Of a stretch of 64,000 bases of DNA, positions 1 through 8,650 are shown piece after piece. The stretch is taken from contig CP026657.1 of the NCBI GenBank assembly GCA_023525915.1, positions 496,001 to 560,000 on the forward strand, written 5' to 3'. The notes beneath the pieces are model-generated. The model made no database searches. It was not told the DNA's origin and was given only the letters and a program-made list of their open reading frames with translations. Numbering within the stretch: the stretch's first letter is position 1; each line of letters starts with the position of its first letter. A program made the translations under genes and the position numbers. The DNA comes from Acetispira formosa (nom. nud.). GTDB taxonomy: Bacteria > Desulfobacterota > Desulfarculia > Adiutricales > Adiutricaceae.

Positions 1-142
1 CGATGTCAGAAATTTTTTCGCCCGCCCGGCCGGGTTTTACCTTTGCCCATCGCACATGACTGTCATGGGTTCGAACGGAAGAAAATTCCAAATGCGCTTG
101 CCCTGTGATAGAATATCGGCACCTTAAAGTGGAGGAAAGACT

Positions 143-2371
143 TTGCTGGAAGATAATGGACTATCCCCGGCCCAGCGCCAGCGGAAAAATAAACTGGAAC
201 GCTGGGCTATCGTACTGATAGCCGCCGCGCTTTTGGTGCTGACTCTCGTTCAGCGCGAAGTCATCAGCCTCGGCCCCGGATTTTCCGACAGCCAGGGACT
301 GGTGGCCCTGGTCTCAATCAATGTCTCCGTCCTCCTGACCACCATCCTTCTGGTTCTCATCCTCCGCAGCCTTTATAGGATTTTTTTTGAAAAACACGGC
401 TGGGGCTCACTCCAGACCAAAATGGTGATGTCCTTTATCAGCCTGTCCCTTTTGCCCACTCTTTTGATTTTTTATTATTCCTACCGGGTCATCATCAGCG
501 GGCACGACCTGTGGTTCAGCCCCCAGATTGAAGAGGCCCTGGGCGACTCAATCAATCTCTCCGAAGCCGCTCTGACTATGGACAACAGCCTCCTGACCGC
601 CTACGGCATAGACATTCTGGACGAACTGGAAGCCAGGCGCTACAATTCCTCAAACCGTTCGGCCCTGGCGACCGCCGCGCTTGGAGATTTCCTGGAATGG
701 AGCCGTCGGCGCTATCACCTGACCAGCGTCGAGTTCTACGGGCCGGAGGGGCAATTGATTTCCAGAGGCGGCGACGCGAACCTGCCCCCCATTTACCATA
801 GCTGGTTTGCCGGGCTGGAAGGCACTCCGCTGCCGTGGATAAATACCGTGGAAACCGACACCGGCGACCTGACCCGGCTGGCCTGGCCGGTCCGCTTTTC
901 CGAATCCGGGCGCGAAGTGGAATTTTTGGGCTATCTGGTCATCGGCCGCCAGACCCTGGCCCCCATCCGCTCGCAGATAGAAGATGTTCGCCACGCCCTG
1001 GTCGGCTACAGCGACGCTCTGAAAGTGCAGCGGCCTTTCAGGGTCACCCAGCTCACGGCCTTGACGGCTATGACCATGCTGGCCGTTTTCATCTCGATGT
1101 GGATAGGCTCCCACCTGGCCCGTTCCCTGGCCCGGCCGGTGACCGACCTGGTGGAGGGCACCCGGAAAGTTGCGGCCGGGGATTGGGATTATGTGCTGAA
1201 TTCGCCAGGCGGCTCCAGCGAATTCGCGGATCTGGTAAAAGCTTTCAACCGCATGACCGGCGACCTCAAGGAACTGTATGTCGAACTGGACGCCCGCCGC
1301 CGCTTTGTGGAATCGGTGCTTAAAAACGTCTCCACCGGAGTGGTCATCCTCTCCACCGACGGCGCGGTGATTCACGCCAATCAGGCCGCCAGCCGCATTC
1401 TGGACGGCAAGGGCCAGGATGATGATTCAGAGGCTGAAGCCAGCCCGTCCGCCGACGGCGTGGAGTTCTATGTGGAGGCCCAGCCGGAACTGCCGCCCCC
1501 GCTGGCCGCCTTGGTGGAGGAAGTGGTCACCTCCCGCCACCCGGCCAGACGGGTGGTGGAGCGCCACATCCGCCTGAACATTGATGACGCTTTCATCAGC
1601 CTGAAAACCGGCCTGGCCCCCTTGCGCAATGAGGAGGGCGACCGGGTCGGCTATCTCATGACATTTGACGACCTGACCGAGCTGGAGCGGGCCCAGCGCC
1701 TGGCCGCCTGGCGGGAAGTGGCCCGCCGCATAGCCCATGAGGTCAAAAACCCTTTAACGCCCATTCAACTGTCGGCCCAGCGTCTGCGCCGCCGCTTCAG
1801 CGAGAGGCTGGCCGGGGAGAGCGACGCGGCCATATTTGAGGAATGCACCGACGTCATCATTCGCCAGGTGGAGGAAATGAAAGAACTGGTGGATGAATTT
1901 TCCCAGTTCGCCCGTCTGCCGGAGATCAAGCCGCGTCCCGGCGATTTTACCGCCTTTCTGGAAGACAGTTTAGTGCTGTTCCGTCAGGCCCATAAAAAGG
2001 TTAATTTTATTCTGACCATAAAAAACCGGCCGCCGGAATTTTCTTTCGATCCCGAACAGATGCGGCGGGTTCTGACCAATATTCTTGACAACGCCGTGGC
2101 CGCCATGAACGGTGAGGGTGAAGTGCACCTGAATCTGGAAGTGGACGAACTGACCGGCCTTAAACTGACCATTCAGGATACCGGCCCCGGTCTCGACCCC
2201 CAGGTGAAGGACCGCTTATTCGATCCTCACGTCACCACCAAAGAGCATGGGCAAGGATTGGGGCTGGCCATAGTCAGAACCATCGTCAGTGATCATGGCG
2301 GCTTTGTGCGGGCCTTGAGCCGTCCAGGTGAAGGGGCGGCCTTTGTTATCGAACTGCCGCTTAGAAGCTGA
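143..2371 (+). CDS. NtrY-like membrane sensor histidine kinase (HAMP-PAS-HisKA-HATPase)
   Basis: A 742-residue inner-membrane sensor kinase. Three hydrophobic segments occupy about residues 21-37, 53-76 and 93-114, then a periplasmic sensor region, a fourth segment near 304-326, a HAMP linker, a PAS region (about 385-510), a HisKA box with the phospho-acceptor His near 532 in the string AHEVKNPLTPIQ, and a HATPase with N box (NILDNAVAAM), DTGPGL and GQGLGLAIV. This order is that of NtrY-family kinases, which phosphorylate NtrX-type sigma-54 activators. The start is TTG, chosen because GGAGGA lies 6 bases upstream. No response regulator follows; the partner may lie left of the window. The signal sensed cannot be read from the sequence. 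Confidence 0.9.
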   Translation: MLEDNGLSPAQRQRKNKLERWAIVLIAAALLVLTLVQREVISLGPGFSDSQGLVALVSINVSVLLTTILLVLILRSLYRIFFEKHGWGSLQTKMVMSFISLSLLPTLLIFYYSYRVIISGHDLWFSPQIEEALGDSINLSEAALTMDNSLLTAYGIDILDELEARRYNSSNRSALATAALGDFLEWSRRRYHLTSVEFYGPEGQLISRGGDANLPPIYHSWFAGLEGTPLPWINTVETDTGDLTRLAWPVRFSESGREVEFLGYLVIGRQTLAPIRSQIEDVRHALVGYSDALKVQRPFRVTQLTALTAMTMLAVFISMWIGSHLARSLARPVTDLVEGTRKVAAGDWDYVLNSPGGSSEFADLVKAFNRMTGDLKELYVELDARRRFVESVLKNVSTGVVILSTDGAVIHANQAASRILDGKGQDDDSEAEASPSADGVEFYVEAQPELPPPLAALVEEVVTSRHPARRVVERHIRLNIDDAFISLKTGLAPLRNEEGDRVGYLMTFDDLTELERAQRLAAWREVARRIAHEVKNPLTPIQLSAQRLRRRFSERLAGESDAAIFEECTDVIIRQVEEMKELVDEFSQFARLPEIKPRPGDFTAFLEDSLVLFRQAHKKVNFILTIKNRPPEFSFDPEQMRRVLTNILDNAVAAMNGEGEVHLNLEVDELTGLKLTIQDTGPGLDPQVKDRLFDPHVTTKEHGQGLGLAIVRTIVSDHGGFVRALSRPGEGAAFVIELPLRS

Positions 2372-2464
2372 AAGTGAAATTTTATGGTATGAATTCAAGT
2401 AAAGAGTCTTATTAAAGATTGTATTGCATCCTTTATACATTATTATGCATTAATTAATAACATG

Positions 2465-2473
2465 TGATATAAT
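2465..2473 (+). promoter_or_regulatory. Possible extended -10 promoter ahead of the HIT gene
   Basis: The stretch TGATATAAT is an extended -10 (TG, one base, TATAAT) in an AT-rich part of the 239-bp gap between the kinase and the HIT gene. No good -35 hexamer is visible, as is common for extended -10 promoters. Confidence 0.35.
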
Positions 2474-2545
2474 ATGCACTTCGCAGTTTGTGGAAAGCGG
2501 CCCGTAAGCCGCGCCCGCCGGTTTTTATCAAAAGGTTAAGTTACA

Positions 2546-2600
2546 CCGCCACACACAGATTGCCTGCTGTTAGCGGCAGATTGTTTGTGCGCCGGTAAAA
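2546..2600 (+). repeat. Small palindromic repeat, copy a (55 bp)
   Basis: An imperfect hairpin (ACACAGATTGCC facing GGCAGATTGTTTGTG) ending in GTGCGCCGGTAAAA. Related copies occur at 22232-22289, 46709-46766 and, on the other strand, 51303-51352. The shared part is GGCAG, a TTG-containing stretch, then GCGCCGGTA. This copy ends 10 bases before the HIT start codon, so it also forms the leader of that gene. Confidence 0.5.
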
Positions 2601-2610
2601 GGTTGTTATT

Positions 2611-3093
2611 ATGGAATCCATTTGGGCCCCCTGGCGTATGGATTATATTCTGCGCCCGGACAAAGGCAATGACCCCTGCTTTCTGTGCCTCCCCCAGGAC
2701 CATCGCGGCCCAGACCGCGACCGGCTGGTTCTTTACAGCGATGAAACCGTTCTGGTGGTGATGAATCTCTATCCCTACAGCAACGGACACCTGCTTATCG
2801 CGCCCCGCCGCCACGTCTCCACCTTGTCCAAAACCACTGAGGCCGAGCGTCTGGCCATTATGAACCTGACGGCCAGAGCCTCCGATATTCTCACGGAAGT
2901 CATGCGGCCCGGCGGCTTCAACATGGGCATCAATCAGGGTAAGGTGGCCGGCGGGAGCGTTGAGGATCACCTGCATTTCCACATCACCCCGCGTTATCTG
3001 GGCGACTGCAATTATATGACGGCCATTGGAGAAATCAGAGTGATATCAGAGCATATCCAGGCCACCTACGACAAGCTGGTTGAACATTTTTAA
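2611..3093 (+). CDS. HIT-family nucleotide hydrolase/transferase
   Basis: A 160-residue histidine-triad protein. The catalytic motif DHLHFHITPR, about residues 117-126, gives the HxHxH triad, and an N-terminal CFLC pair at about residues 25-28 resembles the zinc-binding knuckle of many bacterial HIT proteins. Known relatives hydrolyse dinucleoside polyphosphates, nucleoside phosphoramidates or AMP-lysine conjugates; which one applies here cannot be told. ATG start; AAGG lies about 10 bases upstream. It stands between the kinase and mutS, the 93-bp gap to mutS being compatible with co-transcription. Confidence 0.9.
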   Translation: MESIWAPWRMDYILRPDKGNDPCFLCLPQDHRGPDRDRLVLYSDETVLVVMNLYPYSNGHLLIAPRRHVSTLSKTTEAERLAIMNLTARASDILTEVMRPGGFNMGINQGKVAGGSVEDHLHFHITPRYLGDCNYMTAIGEIRVISEHIQATYDKLVEHF

Positions 3094-3186
3094 AAAACAG
3101 GGGCGTCAAAGGGCAAACGGCCGGTCCAGGCCGCACGATTGAAAGGCTCCTGAATTTATTATTGAAGATAGTGTAAGAGAGCATAA

Positions 3187-5811
3187 ATGACTGAAAAGCT
3201 CAGCCCGGCCATGCGGCAGTATAAGTTAATTAAAGACAAGCATCCTGATTCCATTCTTTTTTTCCAGATGGGTGATTTTTACGAAATGTTTTATGAAGAC
3301 GCGTCCACAGCCTCGCGTCTTCTGGATATCGTTCTGACCAGCCGCTCCAAAAAGGGCGATGGTATTCCCATGTGCGGCGTGCCCCTCAGCGCCGGGAAAG
3401 GCTATGCCAACCGGCTGGCCGCCCTGGGGGAATCCGTGGTCATCTGCGATCAGGTCGGGAGCGCCGCTGAAACACGCGGCATTGTCGACCGGACCGTCAG
3501 TCACATCGTCACCCCCGGCATGACCATCGATGACGAAGGCCAGCCGCCGACCGAACCACATTATATGTCGGCCCTCTACCCTTCCCCGGACGGCAAGTTC
3601 GGCCTGGCCGGGCTGGAGGTCTCCACCGGCGACATGATTCTGGGCCAGTTCGACGATCTGGAATCCCTCCGGGCCGAATTCACTTCGCTGGCCCCGCATG
3701 AATGTCTGGTCCCCAAAGGGGCGCCGGAAGAAATTGTGAGCCTGGCCACGGAGATGGTCCCCTACATCACCTATCGCCCGGCCGAGGAGATGGACCCCAA
3801 TCTGGCCTATGACCAGTTCCGCGACTTGTTCAGCATTCATGCCGTGGGCGCCTGGGATCTGGAGGCCCGCCCGGAGGCGGCGGCGGCGGCGGCGGCCGTC
3901 ATCAGCTATGCCAGCTTTTGCTGCCAGGGCAAGATGCGCCACCTGGCCCCGCCCCGCATGCTGTGGAAAGAATCCCACATGGTTTTGGACGAGGCGGCCC
4001 TGGCCAATCTGGAAATTCTCAAAACCCTTCGCCACGGCGCGCTTCAAGGCTCCCTTCTGGGCCTGATGGATAAAACCACCACACCTATGGGCAGCCGCCT
4101 TTTGCGTGAGTGGCTGGCCCGCCCCCTTCTTGAGGCTGAGGCCATCACCGCCCGCCACGGCGCGGTGGAGGAATTTTTACGCGACGGCCTGGGCCGTGAC
4201 GAAATTGTGCGCCTTTTAAAGAAGACGCGCGATCTGGAACGCGCCCTGGGGCGGCTGGTGCTCAATCGCGGCACCCCCCGCGATCTGGCTGTTATCCGCG
4301 ACACTCTGTCTATGGTGCCCGCTTTCCGCGCGGCGCTCACGGCCATGAGTTCCAGGCGGCTGTGCTCTCTCGGAGAAGATCTGCCGGATTTCAGTGATCT
4401 GGTGGCCACCCTTCAGAGTCATCTGGTGGAGGTGGTGCCGCTCAATTTCAAGGAAGGCGGGCTTATCAACCGCGGTGTATCAGAGGAACTGGACGAGCTT
4501 CTGGATCTGGAACTGGGCGGCAAAAGCAGCATGGCCGCGCTGGAGGCGCGGGAAAAGGCCCAAAGCGGCATCAATTCGTTAAAGATTGGCTACACGCGGG
4601 TTTACGGCTATTATCTGGAAGTCACCAAAACCAACCTTCATCTGGTGCCGGACAACTGGATTCGCAAACAGACCATTGCCGGCGGCGAGCGTTACCTGAC
4701 CCCGGAACTGAAAGATCTGGAGGCCAAAATATTGGGGGCCGGAGAGAAGCGTCTGGCCCTGGAAATGCGGATTCTGGAAGACCTGAAAGCCAAGGTGGCC
4801 GATCAGGCCGCTTTCATCAAAGCGGCGGCTTCCATCCTGGCTGAAACAGATGTTCTGGCCGCTTTTGCTGAATGCGCCGAGCGCTATCGCTGGATCAGGC
4901 CGATTCTGACCGACGAAGACGTCATCGACATCAAAGGCGGCCGCCACCCGGTGGTGGAGGAATCGCTCCCGCCCGGCGACCCCTTTGTGGCCAACGACAT
5001 CTGCCTGACCCCGCGTGAAAGGCTATTGATCATCACCGGCCCCAACATGGCCGGCAAATCCACCATTCTCAGGCAGACGGCCCTGATAGTGCTGTTGAAT
5101 CAGGCCGGGTCTTTCGTTCCGGCTGAATACGCAAAACTCTCGCTTCGGGACCGCATTTTCACCAGGGTCGGCGCGGCCGATGACCTGACCAGGGGCCGCT
5201 CCACCTTCATGGTGGAAATGAGTGAGACGGCCCGCATCCTGTCCATGGCCACCCCCCGGAGCCTGGTGGTGCTGGATGAAATAGGCCGGGGCACCTCCAC
5301 CTATGACGGCCTTTCGCTGGCCTGGGCTATAGCGGAATACCTGCACGACCTCGATGAGCGGGGCGTGCCGACCCTGTTCGCCACCCATTATCATGAGCTG
5401 GTGAAGCTGGCCGAATCCAAACCCAGGGTGCGCAATTTCAATGTGGCCGTGAAGAGCGCCGGGCGCAAAATCATTTTTATGCGCGAACTAAAAGCGGGCG
5501 GGGCCAGCCGCAGTTACGGCATTGCCGTGGCCGGTCTGGCCGGCCTCCCCAAAAAAGTGCTGGACCGGGCCAAAGAAGTTCTGACCGACCTCAACGACAA
5601 AGACGAACACCTCATCCGCCCGGCCATTCGCCAACTGAGCCTGTTTGACCAGCCGGAACCGATTGAGGAAGATGAAGAGCCGCAGCTGCCGGAAGTGGTG
5701 GTCTCGCTGGCTGAAGTCAGGCCCGATGAACTGACGCCGCGTGAGGCTCTGGATTTGTTATACAAACTTAACAGGGAGGCCCGGAACCTGATTGAGGAAG
5801 ACCGGCCGTAA
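3187..5811 (+). CDS. mutS: DNA mismatch repair ATPase MutS
   Basis: An 874-residue MutS, full length for the family. The mismatch-reading motif GDFYEMFYED lies near residue 30, followed by connector, lever and clamp regions; the ABC-type ATPase has Walker A GPNMAGKST near 617 and Walker B LVVLDEIGRGTSTYDG near 693, with the ATHYHEL histidine after it. MutS dimers recognise mispairs and recruit MutL, which is not in this window. A run of seven alanines near residues 233-239 is encoded by a pure GCG/GCC tract (about 3877-3898), in the connector/core junction. The C-terminal region about 835-874 is acidic, then helical, as in tetramerisation tails. Confidence 0.97.
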   Translation: MTEKLSPAMRQYKLIKDKHPDSILFFQMGDFYEMFYEDASTASRLLDIVLTSRSKKGDGIPMCGVPLSAGKGYANRLAALGESVVICDQVGSAAETRGIVDRTVSHIVTPGMTIDDEGQPPTEPHYMSALYPSPDGKFGLAGLEVSTGDMILGQFDDLESLRAEFTSLAPHECLVPKGAPEEIVSLATEMVPYITYRPAEEMDPNLAYDQFRDLFSIHAVGAWDLEARPEAAAAAAAVISYASFCCQGKMRHLAPPRMLWKESHMVLDEAALANLEILKTLRHGALQGSLLGLMDKTTTPMGSRLLREWLARPLLEAEAITARHGAVEEFLRDGLGRDEIVRLLKKTRDLERALGRLVLNRGTPRDLAVIRDTLSMVPAFRAALTAMSSRRLCSLGEDLPDFSDLVATLQSHLVEVVPLNFKEGGLINRGVSEELDELLDLELGGKSSMAALEAREKAQSGINSLKIGYTRVYGYYLEVTKTNLHLVPDNWIRKQTIAGGERYLTPELKDLEAKILGAGEKRLALEMRILEDLKAKVADQAAFIKAAASILAETDVLAAFAECAERYRWIRPILTDEDVIDIKGGRHPVVEESLPPGDPFVANDICLTPRERLLIITGPNMAGKSTILRQTALIVLLNQAGSFVPAEYAKLSLRDRIFTRVGAADDLTRGRSTFMVEMSETARILSMATPRSLVVLDEIGRGTSTYDGLSLAWAIAEYLHDLDERGVPTLFATHYHELVKLAESKPRVRNFNVAVKSAGRKIIFMRELKAGGASRSYGIAVAGLAGLPKKVLDRAKEVLTDLNDKDEHLIRPAIRQLSLFDQPEPIEEDEEPQLPEVVVSLAEVRPDELTPREALDLLYKLNREARNLIEEDRP

Positions 5812-5832
5812 TTTAAGGACGCCATGAAGCCA

Positions 5833-5996
5833 GCAATTGATAGAGCGGACAGCTTCGAAAATAGCGGGTCGACCGCCAGGGAGACGGAGCGACAGCGACT
5901 GGTATTAAAACCTGAAGCGCTTCCAGTGGAGCAAAAACCACGCTTTTTGCGTAACGCCACGCGGCCGGTTCAAGGAAAAATGATATTTAGAATTGC
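5833..5996 (+). repeat. 165-bp fold-back repeat, copy 1 (mutS-amidase gap)
   Basis: A 164-bp segment bounded by GCAATT and AATTGC. It shares an ordered series of blocks with 56276-56440: GGGTCGA, GAGACGGAGCG, GCGACT, CAAAAACCACGCTTTTTG and GTTCAAGG. The last-but-one block is itself a small hairpin. This copy is more decayed than the second. It occupies almost all of the mutS-amidase gap and reads through in frame with the amidase, giving a false N-terminal extension. Confidence 0.6.
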
Positions 5997-6000
5997 AGTC

Positions 6001-7842
6001 ATGAAGCCGTTTCGCCTGATTATATTGCTGACGCTTTCAATGGTCATACTGCTGGCCGCCCGGCCGGTTATGGCTGAAGGTGAATTGGTGCGCGCCCTGA
6101 AAAGCCGCGAGGAATTTTTCAATACACCGGAAATGCGGGAACTGCGCCACAACTGGCAAACCTTGATCAAAGAATTTGAAGACGCGGCTCTGGCCCAGGA
6201 AGAGCCGCGCCACGCCTCTCGCGCCCGCTTTATCGCGGCCCAGCTGTCCCTGGCCTCAGGCCAGAAATATAAAAAGGACGAGGATTATCAAAACGCCCGG
6301 ACCCTGGCCCGCCGGGCCGTGCGGGATTGCCCGCGCTGTGCCCATTCGGCCGAGGCCCAGTTGATTCACGGGCAGGCCCTGTTTCAGCTCAAGGAGCTGG
6401 ATGAGGCTGACCGGCAGTTGATGAGGGTTGAGCTGAACTATCCTGACAGCCCCCATGTGGCCACGGCCCGTCAACTATTAACCCAATTGCGCGGAGGCCA
6501 GCCGCCGACGCCCGACAAGCCGGAAAAGCAGCCCCAGGCCAAACCGGCTGAAAGCGGCAAAACTTCAGCCGAAGCGGCCGATAAGGCCGCCAAGACCCAA
6601 ACAGGCGGCAACGCGAATAAAAAGCCCGCCGAGCAATCCAAGCCTAAAGACAGCGGCCTGAAAACGCCCAAAAAAATACAGGTTCCGAAAACACCCAAAG
6701 CCAGAAGCGACGGCAAGGCCCAGGTTTTTTTCATCGCCCTTGAGGATTTTGGCAAATATACCAGGGTCACGGCCTATGTCGATAAAGTCGCCCCCTATGT
6801 TTACAACCTGATTCCGCCCGCCCGCGCCGGCGGCAGCTTCAGGGCCTATGCCGACATCAAAGGCGCGGTGATAGCTCCGGGCACGTCCATCCAGTTGAAG
6901 GACAACAGCCCGCTGGTCAAACTGGTCAAGATGAATCAGTTTCAGGCTGAAGTGGTGCGGCTGGTGATAGACATGCCTGACGCCCATCCCTATATGCCGG
7001 TGTTTGTGGACAAGCCTCCCCGGCTGGTCTTCAACATTGCCAAAGAAGCCAAGGACCTTCCGGCCAACGCCCCTGAAGCCCAGCCGGACCCGCCGGATAA
7101 AAAGCCGGAGCCAGCTTCAAACAAGAATAACGCCTCCCTGGCCACCAAAGGTGCGACGGGTTCAATGATTGACCAGCTGGGGCTGAAAGTGAAATGCATA
7201 GTTCTGGACCCCGGCCACGGCGGCAAGGATATCGGGGCCGGAGCTTTTGGCCTGAAGGAAAAAGACATCACCCTGAAACTGGCTAAAAAGCTGAAAACCA
7301 GGCTGGAGAACCGTCTGGGACTGACCGTCCATCTGACCAGAAACGACGACACCTTCATCACCCTGGAGCGGAGAACCAAGATAGCCAAGGATAAGAAAGC
7401 CGACATTTTCATATCCCTTCATGTCAATGCCAACAACTCCGCCTCTGTACAGGGTTTTGAGACCTACATACTCAACTTTGCCACCGACAAATCGGCCATG
7501 GCCGTGGCGGCCCGTGAAAACGCCTCCAGCGACAAGAGCGTTTCTGAGCTGGACGACGTGCTGCAAAGCATAGCCAAAAACACCAAAATAATTGAATCGC
7601 GGGCCCTGGCTCAGGCGCTTCATAAATCGGCTGTTAAAACATTGAATAAAAAATACAAGGTGCGGGATCTTGGCATTAAGGAAGCCCCCTTCTTTGTGCT
7701 GGTGGGGGCCAACGTCCCGGCCGTCTTAGCGGAGATAGGCTTCATCACCAACGAAGCTGAAGCCGCCCGTATAAAAACAGACGCCTATCTCGATCAGGTG
7801 GCCGACGGTCTGGCCGAAGGCCTGGCCGGATATGTGAGGTGA
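6001..7842 (+). CDS. Periplasmic N-acetylmuramoyl-L-alanine amidase (AmiC type)
   Basis: Cleaves the amide bond between MurNAc and the stem peptide, typically in daughter-cell separation. From the ATG at 6001: signal peptide (residues 1-22, ending VMA), a TPR-like helical region about 40-150, a Lys/Pro/Ala-rich linker about 165-230, an AMIN-like beta domain about 235-345, and a catalytic Amidase_3 domain about 395-613. Zinc ligands are visible as His in DPGHGG (near 404), Glu in LKEKD and His in SLHVNA, with the catalytic Glu in LAEIGF. The open frame continues upstream to 5824, but that part is repeat DNA. An ATG at 5980 with AAGGA close upstream is a possible alternative start. No good ribosome site precedes 6001. 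Confidence 0.9.
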   Translation: MKPFRLIILLTLSMVILLAARPVMAEGELVRALKSREEFFNTPEMRELRHNWQTLIKEFEDAALAQEEPRHASRARFIAAQLSLASGQKYKKDEDYQNARTLARRAVRDCPRCAHSAEAQLIHGQALFQLKELDEADRQLMRVELNYPDSPHVATARQLLTQLRGGQPPTPDKPEKQPQAKPAESGKTSAEAADKAAKTQTGGNANKKPAEQSKPKDSGLKTPKKIQVPKTPKARSDGKAQVFFIALEDFGKYTRVTAYVDKVAPYVYNLIPPARAGGSFRAYADIKGAVIAPGTSIQLKDNSPLVKLVKMNQFQAEVVRLVIDMPDAHPYMPVFVDKPPRLVFNIAKEAKDLPANAPEAQPDPPDKKPEPASNKNNASLATKGATGSMIDQLGLKVKCIVLDPGHGGKDIGAGAFGLKEKDITLKLAKKLKTRLENRLGLTVHLTRNDDTFITLERRTKIAKDKKADIFISLHVNANNSASVQGFETYILNFATDKSAMAVAARENASSDKSVSELDDVLQSIAKNTKIIESRALAQALHKSAVKTLNKKYKVRDLGIKEAPFFVLVGANVPAVLAEIGFITNEAEAARIKTDAYLDQVADGLAEGLAGYVR

Positions 7843-7846
7843 GCCG

Positions 7847-8458
7847 GTGAAAAAAAACGGTTATGAAGGAATCTACGATTGGGTTTGCGGCCACCTGGCC
7901 AAAGCCGATCTGGCCGAGTGCGCCCCGCATCTGGGTCTGACCGTCAGAGAGGACGGGAAGGTCAGCGTCAGTTTTTTCGGCCGCGAGTATCTGGTGGACA
8001 ACCAGGGGGTGACCCCGGCCGACGGCTTTCCGGCCGGGGTCAATCATCTAAGTCTGGTCGGCCATTACGCCATGTCGCGCGGGCGCGGGGAACCGGCCGG
8101 GGAATATGTGCCTCTCTGGCGGCTCAGCGGCACCATCGACAACAGCGGCGGCTTTGATCGCTCCACCGTCTCCAATCCGCTGGACAGAAAATTCGGGAGC
8201 GACCTCACAGCTCTGGAGCAAACGGCTGTGCGCCTCGGCGGCGTTCCCCAGACTGACGAGCCATCCGGCGGGCTGGCCTGGGTTTTTCACGCCTTTCCCA
8301 AGGTGCCCATAAAACTCATCCATCACCCGGCGGATGAAGAATTTGAAGCCGAATACCTCTTGCTGTTCGATAAATCCGCCGACAGTTTCATGGTCTTTGA
8401 GGCGCTGGGGTTCCTGTCGGGCGTGTTCATTCATGAAATGACCAGCAATGACGTGTAA
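7847..8458 (+). CDS. DUF3786 domain protein
   Basis: A 203-residue soluble protein matching the DUF3786 pattern: an early VSFFGREYLVD motif, a central 'GHYAMSRGRGEP...GEYVPLWRLSG' region, a segment FGSDLTALEQTAVRLGG, then KVPIKLIHHPADEEF and LLLFDKSADSFM. The family is common in anaerobes such as sulfate reducers and methanogens; its function is not established, though links to corrinoid or metal metabolism have been suggested. GTG start 4 bases after the amidase stop, with AGGTGAG overlapping that stop, so the two are probably co-translated. Confidence 0.85.
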   Translation: MKKNGYEGIYDWVCGHLAKADLAECAPHLGLTVREDGKVSVSFFGREYLVDNQGVTPADGFPAGVNHLSLVGHYAMSRGRGEPAGEYVPLWRLSGTIDNSGGFDRSTVSNPLDRKFGSDLTALEQTAVRLGGVPQTDEPSGGLAWVFHAFPKVPIKLIHHPADEEFEAEYLLLFDKSADSFMVFEALGFLSGVFIHEMTSNDV

Positions 8459-8489
8459 CTTTTAAATTTCACGGAAAAGCAATTTGGCC

Positions 8490-8578
8490 GCCTGAAGCCG
8501 GGGATTGTTTTTGGCCCGTCGAGGTGAAGGGGGTCTTTAGTCACGGAGACGGGCCAAAAACAATCCCCGGCTTCAGGC
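8490..8578 (-). repeat. Long hairpin repeat, beta type, copy A
   Basis: Perfect 31-bp arms (8490-8520 and 8548-8578) around a 27-nt loop that contains GGTCTTTAGTCAC. The arm core is GCCGGGGATTGTTTTTGG. About 60 bases to the right (8579-8632) match, in reverse, the linker that joins alpha and beta hairpins at 16109-16159, ending where the alpha partner would start; the alpha partner is missing. It lies between two convergent genes and could act as a two-way terminator. Confidence 0.85.
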
Positions 8579-8650
8579 TTCCACTTGGCTAGGCGTACTT
8601 TGCGGGCCTCAAGAAAGCTGACCAGGCTGCTTACTTAAATATTACACCAG

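Noticed and set aside
2546..2600. Cyclic di-GMP (GEMM) or other known riboswitch upstream of the HIT gene
   Set aside because: The conserved GEMM words and GNRA tetraloop are absent; the segment is better described as one of four small palindromes.
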